Position numbers and translations under genes: made by a program. This document shows positions 30,881-42,142 of a DNA stretch of 64,000 nt, piece after piece. The DNA comes from Doryteuthis pealeii (Eukaryota > Mollusca > Cephalopoda > Myopsida > Loliginidae), in NCBI GenBank assembly GCA_023376005.1, contig CM042179.1, forward strand, positions 21,136,842 through 21,200,841, written 5' to 3'. Within the stretch, counting starts at the first letter, position 1. Each line of letters starts with the position of its first letter. Under the pieces are notes generated by a model that was not told the origin of the DNA, ran no database searches, and was given only the letters and a program-made list of their open reading frames with translations.

Positions 30881-31337
30881 TAATAAAAGCGGTGTGGGTA
30901 AAATCTTGGGTACCCCATGTGGGACTCCAAGTAGGGTGGTCTGTGGGGTACAACGAAAATACACTCAAAATTACTTTTCTTGTTCAAAAATGTAGAGACA
31001 GTCATCTCGGGCCCAAGACAAAACTGCCCTTACAGTTTTCGCGCCTTTTTGCATATTGGCGCACTTAAAGATCAATTTTCGAATTTTGCTTCGATCACGT
31101 GATACGAATAACTTTCCTCAAGATTAGAGAAACAAAGAAAGCAAATTGTTATAACGATGGTCTTCCCACGTGGTTGTTCGAGTTCTAAATATGCAGACCA
31201 ATCACAGACCAATCACAGTGTGCAAACGAATCAAAGGGATTTGCTCATGGTCAGCACTTTATCTAGGTACCCCACAGACCACCCTATGTGATGTCCCTAA
31301 TGGGGTACCCCAGGTTTTACCCACTCCCTAATAAAAG
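30881..31337. mobile_element. TIR element (MITE) 30890-31328 with 9-bp TSD
   Basis: Terminal inverted repeats of about 62 bp (30890-30951 and 31267-31328) are flanked by exact 9-bp duplications taataaaag at 30881-30889 and 31329-31337. Each TIR has two gggtacccca-type blocks and agggtggtctgtggggtac. The 315-bp interior has no open frame. It contains a direct duplication of cagaccaatca. A 9-bp TSD suggests a Mutator-like superfamily, which is an inference. Confidence 0.85.
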
Positions 31338-31829
31338 TGTATAAGAACAGATATGGGTATAAGTGTATCTGCTGCAATTTAAACCACAATCAATTCAATA
31401 AATTCTGAAAGTAGTTTCGAGTTATAACCAATAACAGAAAAAATGAGCCTCGTTCGAATACGGAATTAAAATATCTTTCTATTAAACCAGGAAACCGCCT
31501 GGTGATTTTTGTTGCAATACAAAAATGTCTAAATTTGAGTAAAAAGATCAAAGAAATACAACTTAATAGGACAAATAGACCTGCACAATAAAACCATTAT
31601 TGCCCCCAATAAAGATTCAAAAATCATAATCCTCAATTATGCAACACCCACCACAAAGTAAGGGATGACGAAATTTTATTCAGATGTCATAAAAAACAGA
31701 TTCATAATGATTTTTATTCCAACATATGCAGCAGAGTACAAGCCATCTTAGATAATATATCAATATGAGCGATTATCACTTGCTTTTGTTTTGTTTTCTA
31801 CCTTAAAAGAAAAAGAAATATCTCTCTCT
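31338..31829. other. non-coding sequence
   Basis: Nothing recognised. Confidence 0.45.
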
Positions 31830-31860
31830 CACGCACACACGCACACACACACACACACAA
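31830..31860. repeat. (CA)n microsatellite
   Basis: CA-rich run after a short CT run. Confidence 0.85.
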
Positions 31861-31939
31861 ATACTGGATATAAAGAGAAAGGTACTCATTGCTTTAACAA
31901 CGAAAAATTAAAGAATTTAGATTTAACAGATGGTGTTAG

Positions 31940-32040
31940 TTGGTTGGATTTAATTCCAGTTGGGTTATTTTATGCCAAAGACGTTTTGTTTATTTATTCT
32001 TGATGAATACTCAATTCTTTTAAAAACATTTTTCAATATA
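31940..32040 (-). mobile_element. Repeat-D 3'-end fragment
   Basis: ggttggatttaattccag ... gggttattttatgccaaag and tgatgaatactcaattc correspond to the constant end of Repeat-D. The rest is missing. Confidence 0.55.
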
Positions 32041-32714
32041 TGGCAAATGCGACACAATTAATAATCATGGAACTGAGATAGAAATGTATTATGTGTCATA
32101 ATTACTAAGCCTGTCACATTTAAACTTATTTCGCTGTATACAACAATTTTTGTCCGAGTCCATTGCCAAGGAGGGATCTTATAGTTTCTTGTGCACAATT
32201 TCTGGATAAAACTATCTCACATTAACCTAACAAAAACCAAATACAATTGTATTTGTTATTTTGACATTCGCAATAAATAATCACTGTGATTATAAGCAAA
32301 ACTTAACTTTAATTATTGGATATATCATGCAACAAAACATTTGTTAGCTCAAAAACTACACTGAGATTGGTAGTCATTAGGATTTTGAACTTGGATCGTG
32401 TATCCTTACCCGGTTCGTTTGAAGATGAATGGTTTCATTGCTTTTGTTAATCTGTTGTTGATATATATCAATAAGAAATTAAAGCGTTGAGAGTCAAAAG
32501 AAAAAGCAGAGTATCTTGTTCTGTGAAAGGAGTTAAAGAATTCAGAACTATAAACTTCCCAATTACTTTGGATTTTGACCACCCATGGTGTAAATAAGAT
32601 CCGTAAGTGGCTTCTTCTTGATTCTCAGCAGGGGACTGATACTCCAATTTTGAAGATATGTCTGCGACTTACAGGCAGCTTTTACATTTATCTTTCATAT
32701 CTCCCTCTCTAAGC
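32041..32714. other. AT-rich non-coding sequence
   Basis: Nothing recognised. Confidence 0.45.
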
Positions 32715-32775
32715 ACACACACACACACACTCACACACACACACATACACATACACACACTCACGTTTATATGTG
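32715..32775. repeat. (CA)n-rich microsatellite
   Basis: CA repeat with CT and TA interruptions, followed by TG-rich sequence. Confidence 0.9.
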
Positions 32776-32855
32776 TATGTCTTTGTTTGAATGTGTATAA
32801 GTTCGCATGTGTGTGGTATATTTTGTGTGTTTATTCATGAATATACGATATTTAC

Positions 32856-32863
<8 letters not shown>

Positions 32864-32900
<37 letters not shown>

Positions 32901-32902
32901 CA
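32864..32902. repeat. poly(T)/TTTTC run
   Basis: TTTTC units leading into about 30 T. Confidence 0.9.
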
Positions 32903-33188
32903 TTTTCCATTTTATCCCTTGTCTGCCATTATGTTCACACGTACGCAAATTAAAATAAACACTCATGAAAAGAGTTTTGAAACACACACTAATTTTCCCA
33001 CTTGAACAATTATTGCAATCACACGCATGTATCAGGTACATATATAATGGCTTATTAAGCTTTACATGTTATGGTTCACTTGTGCCGTCAAATATACAAA
33101 AGTATGGGTAAGGTATGGGTAAGATTTGGAATTAAATCCGACAGTACGAGAAAAAAGAATACAGTATGGAAAATGACTGACATACTTT

Positions 33189-33224
33189 GCTATAGGAATA
33201 GTCTCAGCACGCTATTCCTATAGC
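33189..33224. repeat. perfect 13-bp inverted repeat, 10-bp loop
   Basis: Arms gctataggaatag (33189-33201) and ctattcctatagc (33212-33224). Confidence 0.95.
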
Positions 33225-33301
33225 GAAACATGAATCTGATTCAACAAACTGTCTTCTTTTTTATCATAAAAATGTATATATGTATACACTATGCATATGT
33301 T

Positions 33302-33455
33302 GAAAAGATAAATAAATAAAGGGAAGAAAATTTTGAATGGATAAAATGGTTTTAATGAAATGCCTACACGTGTTTCGGGCATAACACATGTAGACATTTC
33401 ATTAAACAATTTTTATCCATTCAACATTTTCTTTCCTTTATTTATTTATCTTTTC
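33302..33455. mobile_element. palindrome with CACGTG/GAAAC centre (Penelope-like?)
   Basis: Arms 33302-33372 and 33385-33455 are largely complementary. The centre on the minus strand reads gcccGAAACACGTGTagg. The sequence just right of the right arm (ttgtcggattcagttcc) is complementary to 3672-3692, linking it to the similar segment at 3.7 kb. Confidence 0.6.
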
Positions 33456-33577
33456 GACATATTGTCGGATTCAGTTCCATTTTTCAACTTACACACTATG
33501 AATATCAATATACCTGAGATGAAAGTACTGAACGACACATACAACTGCGTATATGTACATGTGTAATAATCCAAACT

Positions 33578-33852
33578 CTCAGCACCAGCAGGATGTGACA
33601 CAAGATCAATTTTCTAGAGGATTTTAACAAGTTTAGATTCAGAGTTTTCCTTTTCCTAGACTAGTTGCCATACCAATGTTAAAGAGCCCAGTATGTCCAA
33701 CTATTTATCAATAGCTAGGGAGGGGGGAAATAGTTGGATGCGTACCTTTCCCAAAAGTATGTGAAATGCAAACCGCTTCGTCTAGGATTTGAACTCAGGT
33801 CGCTGAGCCCTTTTCCTAAGACGATAACCATTACACAACGGGCGCCTCCTAT
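33578..33852 (-). mobile_element. SINE-A, tail-less, exact 12-bp TSD
   Basis: ataatccaaact at 33566-33577 and 33853-33864. The head (right end) is complete; the AT-rich tail is lacking. Confidence 0.85.
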
Positions 33853-33885
33853 ATAATCCAAACTAAAGCAGAAAGAAAGAAAGTT

Positions 33886-33930
33886 GGTTGGTTGATTTTA
33901 CGGCATGTCAACCTTTGTGGGGTTATTTTT
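33886..33930 (-). mobile_element. Repeat-D 3'-end fragment
   Basis: ggttggttgattttacggca and tgtcaacctttgtgggg, then interrupted by a second piece of SINE-A head-like sequence (33931-33960, 'cctatgacgataaccattac'). Confidence 0.65.
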
Positions 33931-34010
33931 TATTTCCTATGACGATAACCATTACACGATCAGTGCATGCATATAGGTATACAGCAATGTATACGGCTGT
34001 GTATATACAT

Positions 34011-35394
34011 TAGGGTAGGTCAATTTGGAAACCGTAGTTATAGAAACATCCAGATAGTTAGGGTTTAATATTAAAACAACTGACACCAAGAATTTAATTT
34101 TTTAGCTTTTGCCATCATCATAAATCATTTGATGAAATATGTTTTTAAAACTTCATTTACGCAAGATTTGATCGGAAACTTGTGTTATTTCAACAATGAT
34201 GGTTGCAATTTTGTTTTAACATAAAGTATAATAAATGGCCGATTAAAATAATGATATTTAAATCATATTATCAAAATCTTCTGAGTAAGAGCTGTCTGAT
34301 AGCATAAGACTGCCGTAAAAATGGGCTTTTGTCTTTCTTGAAGTCTATGAAAAGCTACAGAAAGTAGTTTAACTGCCATTTTAACACAAAGAATAATATA
34401 AGGCCATTTTTATGAGGGTTTTCCTATATTAACGATGAAAATAGGCGATCAAATAGACAAGTTAACTACACTAACGGGCATTAATCACATACAGTCGGTT
34501 AATTCACCTTTATCAAATAAGACCTTTTTACTTCTTATACCGAACAGTTTGATATTATGGTTTAAATATTTTTATTTTAATCTTTTTTTATTAATGATAC
34601 TTTATGTTAAATAAAAAAAAAGAACATTTTCTGGATTTTTTGTTGAAATAACACAAATCAAATCTTTATAAAATTGAAGGGTATTTTTTTTTTTTTTTTT
34701 TTTTTTTGCGCTATTCGCTGAATTGCGTCCCGGCCTCCTGCCTTAAAAAACGCAAGGCGGTGATAGCTGAAAAAACGTAAATGCAATATTTTACACCCTC
34801 CAGTCCTTTTCCGATAAGTAAATGTAAATATTTTAACCCTCCCCCTCTTTAAAATATTTTAGGGGGGGGGCGATAAATATTTGCATTTACTTGTCAATAA
34901 AAATATGGCTAACTTTTAATGCCTTCAAACCACTGAAAAAAATAATTTGTCGATAAAAACGCCTTCATTCCGCTAAAAAAAATTTTTTTTCGACAATCAA
35001 TTACAAATAAAAAATCAAAACATTTTTTGAGGTATTTTATTTTATTTTAATATAATTATTTCCACAATCAATTACAAATAAAAAAAAAAAATATTTAGAT
35101 ATTCTTTTTTATTTTAACTAAAAACAACAGCTAGGGACTTCATTCGTACAGCGGGGTGATTTTTGTTTTTTCAGCTATCACCACCAAGCGTTTTTTTTTT
35201 TTTTTAAGCAGAAGGCCGGGACGCAATTCTGCGAATAGCACCGTTTTTTATCGTATTTTATTAGATGCTATATAATTATATTTTTTTAAACAATGACAAA
35301 GCCTAGAAATATAAGCTCTGGTCAGTTTTTATCATACTAATCTCTAACTATCTAGATTTTTCTAAATTCAATTTTCTGAAATGAACTATACCCT
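34011..35394. mobile_element. foldback/TIR element carrying a nested element
   Basis: The left arm 34011-34275 is mirrored by a right arm split in two, 34555-34680 and 35243-35394. Matching blocks include gtgttatttcaaca, taacataaagtat and agatagttag. The split is explained by insertion of a second TIR element (34708-35242). The spacer of about 280 bp between the arms has no frame. The ends are tagggta... and ...taccctt. Confidence 0.75.
34708..35242. mobile_element. nested TIR element (MITE), about 535 bp
   Basis: TIRs of about 75 bp, 34708-34777 and 35164-35242, share gctattcgc, aattgcgtcccggcc and tgatagctgaaaaaac. The interior contains a 71-bp direct duplication (acaatcaattacaaataaa at 34992 and 35063). 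Homopolymer runs lie at both flanks, so no TSD could be fixed. Confidence 0.8.
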
Positions 35395-36616
35395 TCAATT
35401 TAGTATATGTATGCGTGAGTGAATCCGAGTATGTACGCCTTTCTGTCTAAATGAGTGGAGACAGTAACTGTTGTTTCTGAGTATCTGTAAACAAGTGTGT
35501 ATATATTTATTTAACCTACAATTCGCCGGTTCCAACATCCTTTTCGCCCTCTCAAAGATACCCTTATTCCGGTCAGAGGTCAAACTAAGTGCCCAGGATT
35601 TTGCGACCATTTACCTTCAAAGATGTTCTCGCTAACTAAGTTAAATTTACCGTGACAGTAAAAATGATTAAAAATAAATAAATAAATAAATAACAGTAGT
35701 GGGGTTCAAACCGTACTTGCCGCGACATTTTGGTTTTTATTTCAGTATATACACTTAATTATTTTATTCCAGCAGCAGCTATAACTGACCATTTGAAATT
35801 TCGATAGACCAATGGACTTAGTGTTATATTTGGGTTCTAGCAGAACTTGTGGATATACCACAGTATAAAAATTTAATCATAACAACGTTTCATGTTTCTT
35901 AAGAGCCATTACAAAATAGTTCAATATGTAAAAAGCATAATAATCTTGATTTAACTCTCTCTCACTCTTTTTTTTTTCTTTCCTTCTTTTCATCTTTTCA
36001 TCTTGCTTGAAAACAGATTAGGGTTATCGCTTCCGCGCACTCACTCCCTCTCACTATCTTTCCCCAAGTCTCTTTCTTTCTTTCTTATTATATTTTCTGT
36101 GTAGCATGTCCCTTTTCTTCCCTTTCTTTCTTTGTAATAAAAACGGAATGGTCCATTATCTAGCTGAGGTGACGACGCTCATAAAAATAATAATTCGGTG
36201 GATAAGCAACTCCAGATAATCAGGATTTACATTTTTGCATTTCATCTTGTACGATTTGGACAGTCTCATTTTTAACCAGAGGGTGTTGCAAGATGATAAC
36301 GGTCGTAAAATTAAAGAACACGAGTATCAATATATAGATTTTTGTTACTTAAATAAATGTCCATTTTATATGTCGGTAAATACAGTATATTTTGTGGAAA
36401 GTAATGATAATTTTTAGATTATTCGTAAAGCAAAAAAGGCAAAAATAAACCAATACTAAATATTTATAACTTAGAATTTGGTGTTGTCAAAAAAATTGCT
36501 ATATTTACAAGTATCACAACTTTTGTAACGTCACAAATTTACTGACTTAATAGGTACGGAGTTTACATATCACTAATATTCCAAATATACAAAGTGCCTG
36601 ACTTGAAATCTCGAAG

Positions 36617-36617
<1 letters not shown>
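35395..36617. other. non-coding sequence
   Basis: Contains TC-rich stretches (35950-36130). Short frames (35395-35610 minus, 36235-36417 plus) have no recognisable features. Confidence 0.45.

Positions 36618-36682
<65 letters not shown>
36618..36682. repeat. (CT)n microsatellite
   Basis: Pure CT run. Confidence 0.95.
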
Positions 36683-36683
<1 letters not shown>

Positions 36684-37299
36684 CACAAGAGTTTAGTTGT
36701 GAATTTCTTAGATGAATTACTGTCATTTTTAATTATTAACTACAACTTTTCCTTGGCATGTCGCTAGCATATTGCGGATGGGGTGAGGGTGGGGGTGGGC
36801 GCATCCATTAAATCATGATGTGCGAGTACAAAAAATGAACAGATAGTGAAAATGGTTTACATTGTAAAAATTAGCACCGAAAAATTATTTCTCATCACTT
36901 TCTCAGTCAGTCCTCTCTCCAGCAATTGGCCCGCTATTTCTCGATCAAGTTTAAAAAAAAAAAAAAAAAAAAACTAATTAACTAAATCAATGAACATAAG
37001 TAACCCCATATAAGTAATTACACATAAGTAATATAAGTAATCCCACAAATGCCAAAAAAGCTTATAAGTTATTCTATTTATTAAAAGAAAACTATATAAA
37101 CCGTTTTTCAGCACGTGTTTAAAAACAGTCGTATGAACTTGGACTATAAGAACGTTGTCTCGATTTTCCAATCTAAGTTGACGTTGTCATCTCTCTATAT
37201 GAATTAGATTAACACAATTGAATTAACGATTAATTATTGAGATCTTGTACACTGACTTTCTGTGACGAGACTGAAAGGCAGCCGTATGAACAGCGGATT
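36683..37299. other. AT-rich non-coding sequence with poly(A) at 36953-36973
   Basis: Nothing else recognised. A 65-codon minus frame (36974-37171) has no family features. Confidence 0.45.
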
Positions 37300-37400
37300 C
37301 CCAGCCCCCACAAACAAAGCGTGTCAGGATATGTTTGGCCTATGGCGAGCGGCTACGGATACTCGAACTCGCTACCTCCTCGTAGCTGAGGTGTTGTTAG
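37300..37400 (-). mobile_element. possible tRNA-like SINE fragment
   Basis: The minus strand holds a B-box-like gcgagttcgagtatcc. The A-box region is unclear and there is no tail or TSD. Weak. Confidence 0.3.
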
Positions 37401-38661
37401 TAGAGACCCAAATAAAGTATATCCGAATTTGCATAAACACATCAGAATGAGCAGAAATAAAGACGGACTGTCGATGACAGGGCGAGTGAGGAAGAAAGTG
37501 TTTGGACGGTAAGTGAAATCTGACGACTGCTATTTGATGTGAGAGTGCCGTTCAGTTGGGAAAGGAATTGCATTTCGTTTGCTGGAGAGACTTTCAAAGG
37601 ATTGATATTACCTTGAATTTTTGGACCCTTTCAAAAGACTTTCTCCATGAATTTATGAGAAATTCCATTCTCGTTCAGTGTACTGATATGTCATCAAGTG
37701 AGTTAATTCAAATCTTACAACATTGAATTAACACTTTGTTGCTGGAAAGTTATGAATAGAACGAAAAATTATATGTAGGGTCTGCATTTTGACTTGACAT
37801 TTCAACAATGTGATGGAAAATTAACAAAGTCTGGTGGTATCGCTGGGACACTTTGGTAATGATGCTTTAACCCGAAAGTCATAATCAAATAAAGCTTTGT
37901 TGGTTGCTAAACCTTTTCGCTTTGTATTTTATTTATTTATTTTTCAGTATGTGTATAAAATATTATTGGTACATCTTTGACATTATCCAGCTGATAATAT
38001 ATTTGAGAAATTCCATCAAGTGGGTCATCGAGCGCTCTAGATAGTCTTTTAGTCATGAGTAATTTCGTCTAACATTCCATTAACTCCTTTTGTGACAATA
38101 GACCCCCCCCAATATGAGTACGTGCGAAGACTTATTATCTCAGAAGCTGTGGAAGAGATTTCTAAACATTGGAGTGTGTAGGTAGCATTCTTAAATTCAC
38201 AGTTTGACTCAAATGCACCAACCCACATATTAGTCATACTCAAAGCCCTTATTAATTTCATGAATTTCATAGTACGCAATACCCTGGCTTCTATAAGGGC
38301 AACAGGTTGAACATTGGATCTCTAACATTTTGGAAGTGTTCTTCTACGTCAAGACGTTGATGCAATTCATCCGAAAAATATTTTAAAGTAGACGAGCAGT
38401 TTATATGCTGAAACTATAAACAATTTTTAAATCATTATTAAATCAAAACTCATTTCAGCAAAATTCTTTTTGCGCTTGTGAATAATGACATCAGCATTAG
38501 CTGGTCTCTGACCAAACTCCTTTCAAGTTTAAAAATATAACAAATTAACAAATAAAAAACGTAATAAATTTCTCAGTTAACTAAAATACTGTGTGTAATA
38601 ATAAAAAATATATATTCTATAATGAATATAGATATTATATAATGAATATAGATATTATATA
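37401..38661. other. non-coding sequence with one unassigned frame
   Basis: A 76-codon frame on the minus strand (38279-38049) has ordinary amino-acid composition (FMKLIRALSMTNMWVGAFES and on) and is the least repeat-like frame in the window. I do not recognise it, and no neighbouring exons or splice signals support it. Confidence 0.35.
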
Positions 38662-38674
38662 ATATATTCTATAA

Positions 38675-38948
38675 AAGTAAGTAAGTAAAGTCATCGGGAT
38701 GGCTTTAGTCGGTATCAGCCAGACAGCGATGGAGTCTATCCCCTTTTCACTGGCGCTAGACCAAAGAGATTGTTTTTGCGCCCGAGGTGGAGCACCACCA
38801 TCAGATTCTTACTTTACTGCACAGATCCATGTGCTACTCATACACTGAGTTGGTGAGGGCCGGTATCGAACATGGAACCTTATGGTTCCTAGTCCGAAGC
38901 TCTACCGACTGAGCTAAATCGGTCCTTAATTAAGAGCCGATTTATCTC
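38675..38948 (-). mobile_element. SINE-B, full length, exact 13-bp TSD
   Basis: atatattctataa at 38662-38674 and 38949-38961. The minus strand has tRNA-like head gatttagctcagtcggtag (A box) and ggttccatgttcgatacc (B box), with an (ACTT)n tail at the left. Confidence 0.9.
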
Positions 38949-38983
38949 ATATATTCTATAATAGATATGAATATATTCTATAA

Positions 38984-39951
38984 TCTATTAATAATGGAGA
39001 TTCGTTGTGTCTCTGTAACCAAAACTACGTCACTGCTTACGTCACAAACCCCCAGGAATTGTGTAAGTTTATCAATGAGTATTTAATTTTCATTCAAAAT
39101 CCTTAATACGTAGAATTTTAGTATGCAACACTAAACGGTCCACATTGTTTTTAAAACAATTTTTGATACATATGTAACGTTGTCCCTTTTTTCCGGGCAC
39201 TAAAACGATATCTGTAACGTTGTTGTATATCTGGTCACAGTACCCAAAGAGATATACATAACGAGGCGGTGGTGGTGGCGATATATTCACGGTACTATAA
39301 ATGTCTTCTTGTTGATAAAAATTACTATACGCGAGAAATATGTAGTCACAACTGTTAGCCTTTATTTTCAGGGTAGGCTCGTGGGTTCGTATCAGAGAGG
39401 AGGAAAGGCAAAGAGAGAGAGAACACTACTTGATTACTGTGACCCCATACTAGGCACCAAAGGGCCGTCCGTTCCCCTACGCGCCCGAAAGCAAAAAAGA
39501 GACCGATACCTTTCTTCGTTGTTCCACGTCACCACGTGACTTCCGGTCAACACCCGAAACTTCCGGTTGACACTCAATTCTCCATTCGGGGTCACGCTAC
39601 GGTCAAACCATCGTTCATCCTGTTTTGCTCATCACTATTTTTTAAACCTTTATCATCTCTTATTTATTTATTTCTCCCCCCCCTTCCATTAGTAGTCCTT
39701 GCCAAATGCAATCTTGCTACAAATACATGTGAAGTATTATATATATATATTAATTATTTTTACTCTCGCACTTTTTTTTCAGTAACAAGAAGTTAACTAA
39801 AAAGTTTACAAATAACCAAATACCTATGATTTTGTGAAAAGATTTATGTGTAAACTATTCAAAATAATTATTTAATTCCCCTCCCCCCCAGGCAATATCT
39901 TTCAAAAATTAATTTTTACACCGCCCGGGGGGTGTTTTATTTTTTGGCTGG
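38984..39951 (+). mobile_element. Helitron-like segment, diverged subfamily (tentative)
   Basis: The 5' end TCTATTAATAATGGAGATT...CTGTAACC after host A matches the 5' end of Helitron-N1. At 39917-39951 a cacc...gggtg hairpin is followed by CTGG and host T, fitting the hairpin-CTRR-T rule. About 970 bp lies between, with a CpG-richer core. The pairing of these two ends is an inference. Confidence 0.45.
39370..39640 (+). promoter_or_regulatory. CpG-richer segment with paired ETS-like sites and E-box
   Basis: acgtcaccacgtgacttccg near 39526-39545 gives a CACGTG E-box next to an ACTTCCGG (ETS family) site. A second ACTTCCGG follows near 39559. This is the dense site pattern of housekeeping promoters. 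An open frame of 76 codons (39309-39539) overlaps it with a tttcag acceptor-like site near 39370, but no protein family is recognised. Confidence 0.35.
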
Positions 39952-41334
39952 TAGATATAAATAATCTTATAGTGGTATTTGTAGTGTGTCTGTCTGTCAG
40001 CCTGTCTGTCTGTTTGTGGATACAATTAAAATCAAAGCTGTGTACCAAGATCAAATAAGACTTTAGGGGTAGAATTTTACGAGGAATCCACTGATGGTAT
40101 TTATATTAACCCCTGAATTCATTTGGGGTCACTAGTGCTATAATACGTGCATGGTAATGCTGGGTAGAAGACAAAGAGAGGGTGAAAAAGGATGAATAAA
40201 TGAAAAAGACAAACAACAAGGGTTAAAACAAGGAAAAGTGTATTCACGAATGCGACATTAAGAAAGGAATTTGTACAGTCGGAAAGTTCGTTAACGAAGA
40301 ATTCTGTTCGTGTTTTTATAGGTAGTACTTATTGTAGGATGAAATAGTAAACAAGAAGTGAAGTTGAGCTCTCGTAGCTTCTGCTTTGCACGTGGTAGAC
40401 TGGGACTGCGACGAATAGAGCGGTGTATTTTTTATAGCTGTGAGAATTGCACGTACAAGTGTTATGTGTATTTTTAAGGTAGTTTGGTAGTAAGGATTAA
40501 GTACTGTATCAGCTTGGGTGAATGTCCTCTTCTTCGTGCCTGCTGTAGATTGTAGCCTGAGATGTAGTTGGTAGTGATACCAAGTTGTGGGTTTGTTGAC
40601 AGTAGACTGGATGTTGCCATTGGATGTTGTCCGATGTTGGCGTGGTTGTTCTCTGTTTCTTACCTCAGGTCCGGGGTTGAACAATTAAGAGAGTTCGATT
40701 TACGGATAACGGCGCGATGTCTCTTGCGGTGTAAGTAGTCACGTGGGAAAGATGACATAGCTTTGTGTGTAGCGGGTTTAACTGCAGTGTATGACGGGAT
40801 TTCGGTCTTTAGGTGTGACAGAATTGAATCATAGGTTGACTTACTGCATCTTTTCGTGTCTTGTGCTTCATGTTGTAATGTGGGAAGCGAGAATATGGCT
40901 TGTGTGTGACAGGATTGGACCGCTAGGTGATTCACTGGATTCTGTTTCCATGTCTGGGCGAACAAATAGGATAGGTTGATTCGTTACATCTACCAGTTAA
41001 TGGGTTCTATCTGCTAACAAGCCGCGAAGTTTTAGAATAGCCGAGGGTGCGTGAGGATCCCGTAAATAGTTTGATAGGCTGTCCGTCATGTGTATCTGTG
41101 TTCAATTGGTGTGGTGGCTGGTCGTCTGCCTCCGTATTCTTGTTTTACTGGTCATGTTACGAGAAGGGTATACCACGCTTTCTCTCGGTCAGAGACGGGC
41201 CAAACGCATGTGTATTAACAGAAAGAGAGAGAGGGGGAAGAGAGAGAGAGAGTGGAGAGAGTTCGTTGTGTATTTATAATATGGCTAGATTACAATCAAC
41301 GTAATTAGATCTAATGAAAGAAAAAGACTTCCCC
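39952..41334. other. unclassified segment, partly GC-richer
   Basis: 39965 starts another TCTTATAGTGG...CTGTCTG stretch resembling a Helitron 5' end. From 40200 to 41290 the sequence is GC-richer with two minus-strand frames (40965-40660, 40684-40316; 101 and 122 codons, rich in Thr/Gln/Ser) that I do not recognise. Imperfect repetition with 137-bp offset is visible (gtgggaa at 40743 and 40880). It could be an LTR or a long non-coding repeat. Confidence 0.35.
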
Positions 41335-41670
41335 CTAAAAACACAAGAATCAGGCGATATCCCGTAGAGACTATTACAGATGCAGACTACTTAGATGATC
41401 TAGCGCGTCTCGCAGATAGACCTTGCATAGGCTCAATCACTGCTGCATAGCCAAGAGGAGGCGGAAAGAGGTATTGGGAACTCAGATAAACCGGAGTTCT
41501 TGTGTTTTAAACAAGATAGAGACATCTCCACACTAGAATACAAAACTTAAACTAGTAGTCCAGTTCACATTGGTTGTAATATCTCATCTACAGAAATTAA
41601 TGTCAATATTCGCTAAAGAAAGGCATGGACTGATATAGACAGATTATTGATCATATGGAAATCTGGTTAT
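41335..41670 (+). mobile_element. LINE-F RT fragment, decayed
   Basis: Matches 63081-63425 at the DNA level (atcaggcgatatccc, cagatgcagactac..gatgatct, gacatctccacactaga). The YADD box region is mutated and frames are broken. Confidence 0.75.
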
Positions 41671-42142
41671 TTGTTTTTAATGGCATATCGACCAGTGTGG
41701 TTTATTTAATGCCAAATATTGTTTTATGTATGATTTGTCTAAGAAATAATTTTCATTAACTTCATGTGTATCAATAAATACTGGTGGTCGACTCTCAGTC
41801 GCTGTCTTCAAGAAGCTATATAATAAAAAGTGGTGGATATTTGCCATAAGAACACATTTTTAAAAATACGGTCGGGACAATCATGTAGGTTCCAGGTCTT
41901 GACATGGTAGTGCTTGACATGGGGCGCCTGACCACCCGTCTAGCCCAGATAAGTGTCAGTCGAGTGTTGCATGTCAAGTGACCACTTAAGCACCCGGATC
42001 ACAGACCTCTCAGCCACCATAATCCTGCCCTCAAGCATCACGGGTCACCACTCACAACCAACAGGTAGCCCCATTCGAGGGGGGATCTTACTCCTCTGCA
42101 TAGGTGCAGTCGGCTTATTTTACAATCCCAGCCGACAGGACA
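41671..42142 (-). mobile_element. Repeat-D inserted in LINE-F
   Basis: Constant end taatggcatatcgacc at 41675, far end agccgacaggaca at 42142. The flanking ggaaatctg/gaaaatctg (41658 and 42146) is the likely TSD. Both flanks are LINE-F. Confidence 0.8.

Noticed and set aside
38049..38279. Host exon on the minus strand
   Set aside because: Composition is ordinary and it is the best non-repeat frame, but there are no recognisable domain, splice signals or neighbouring exons. Kept only as an unassigned frame.
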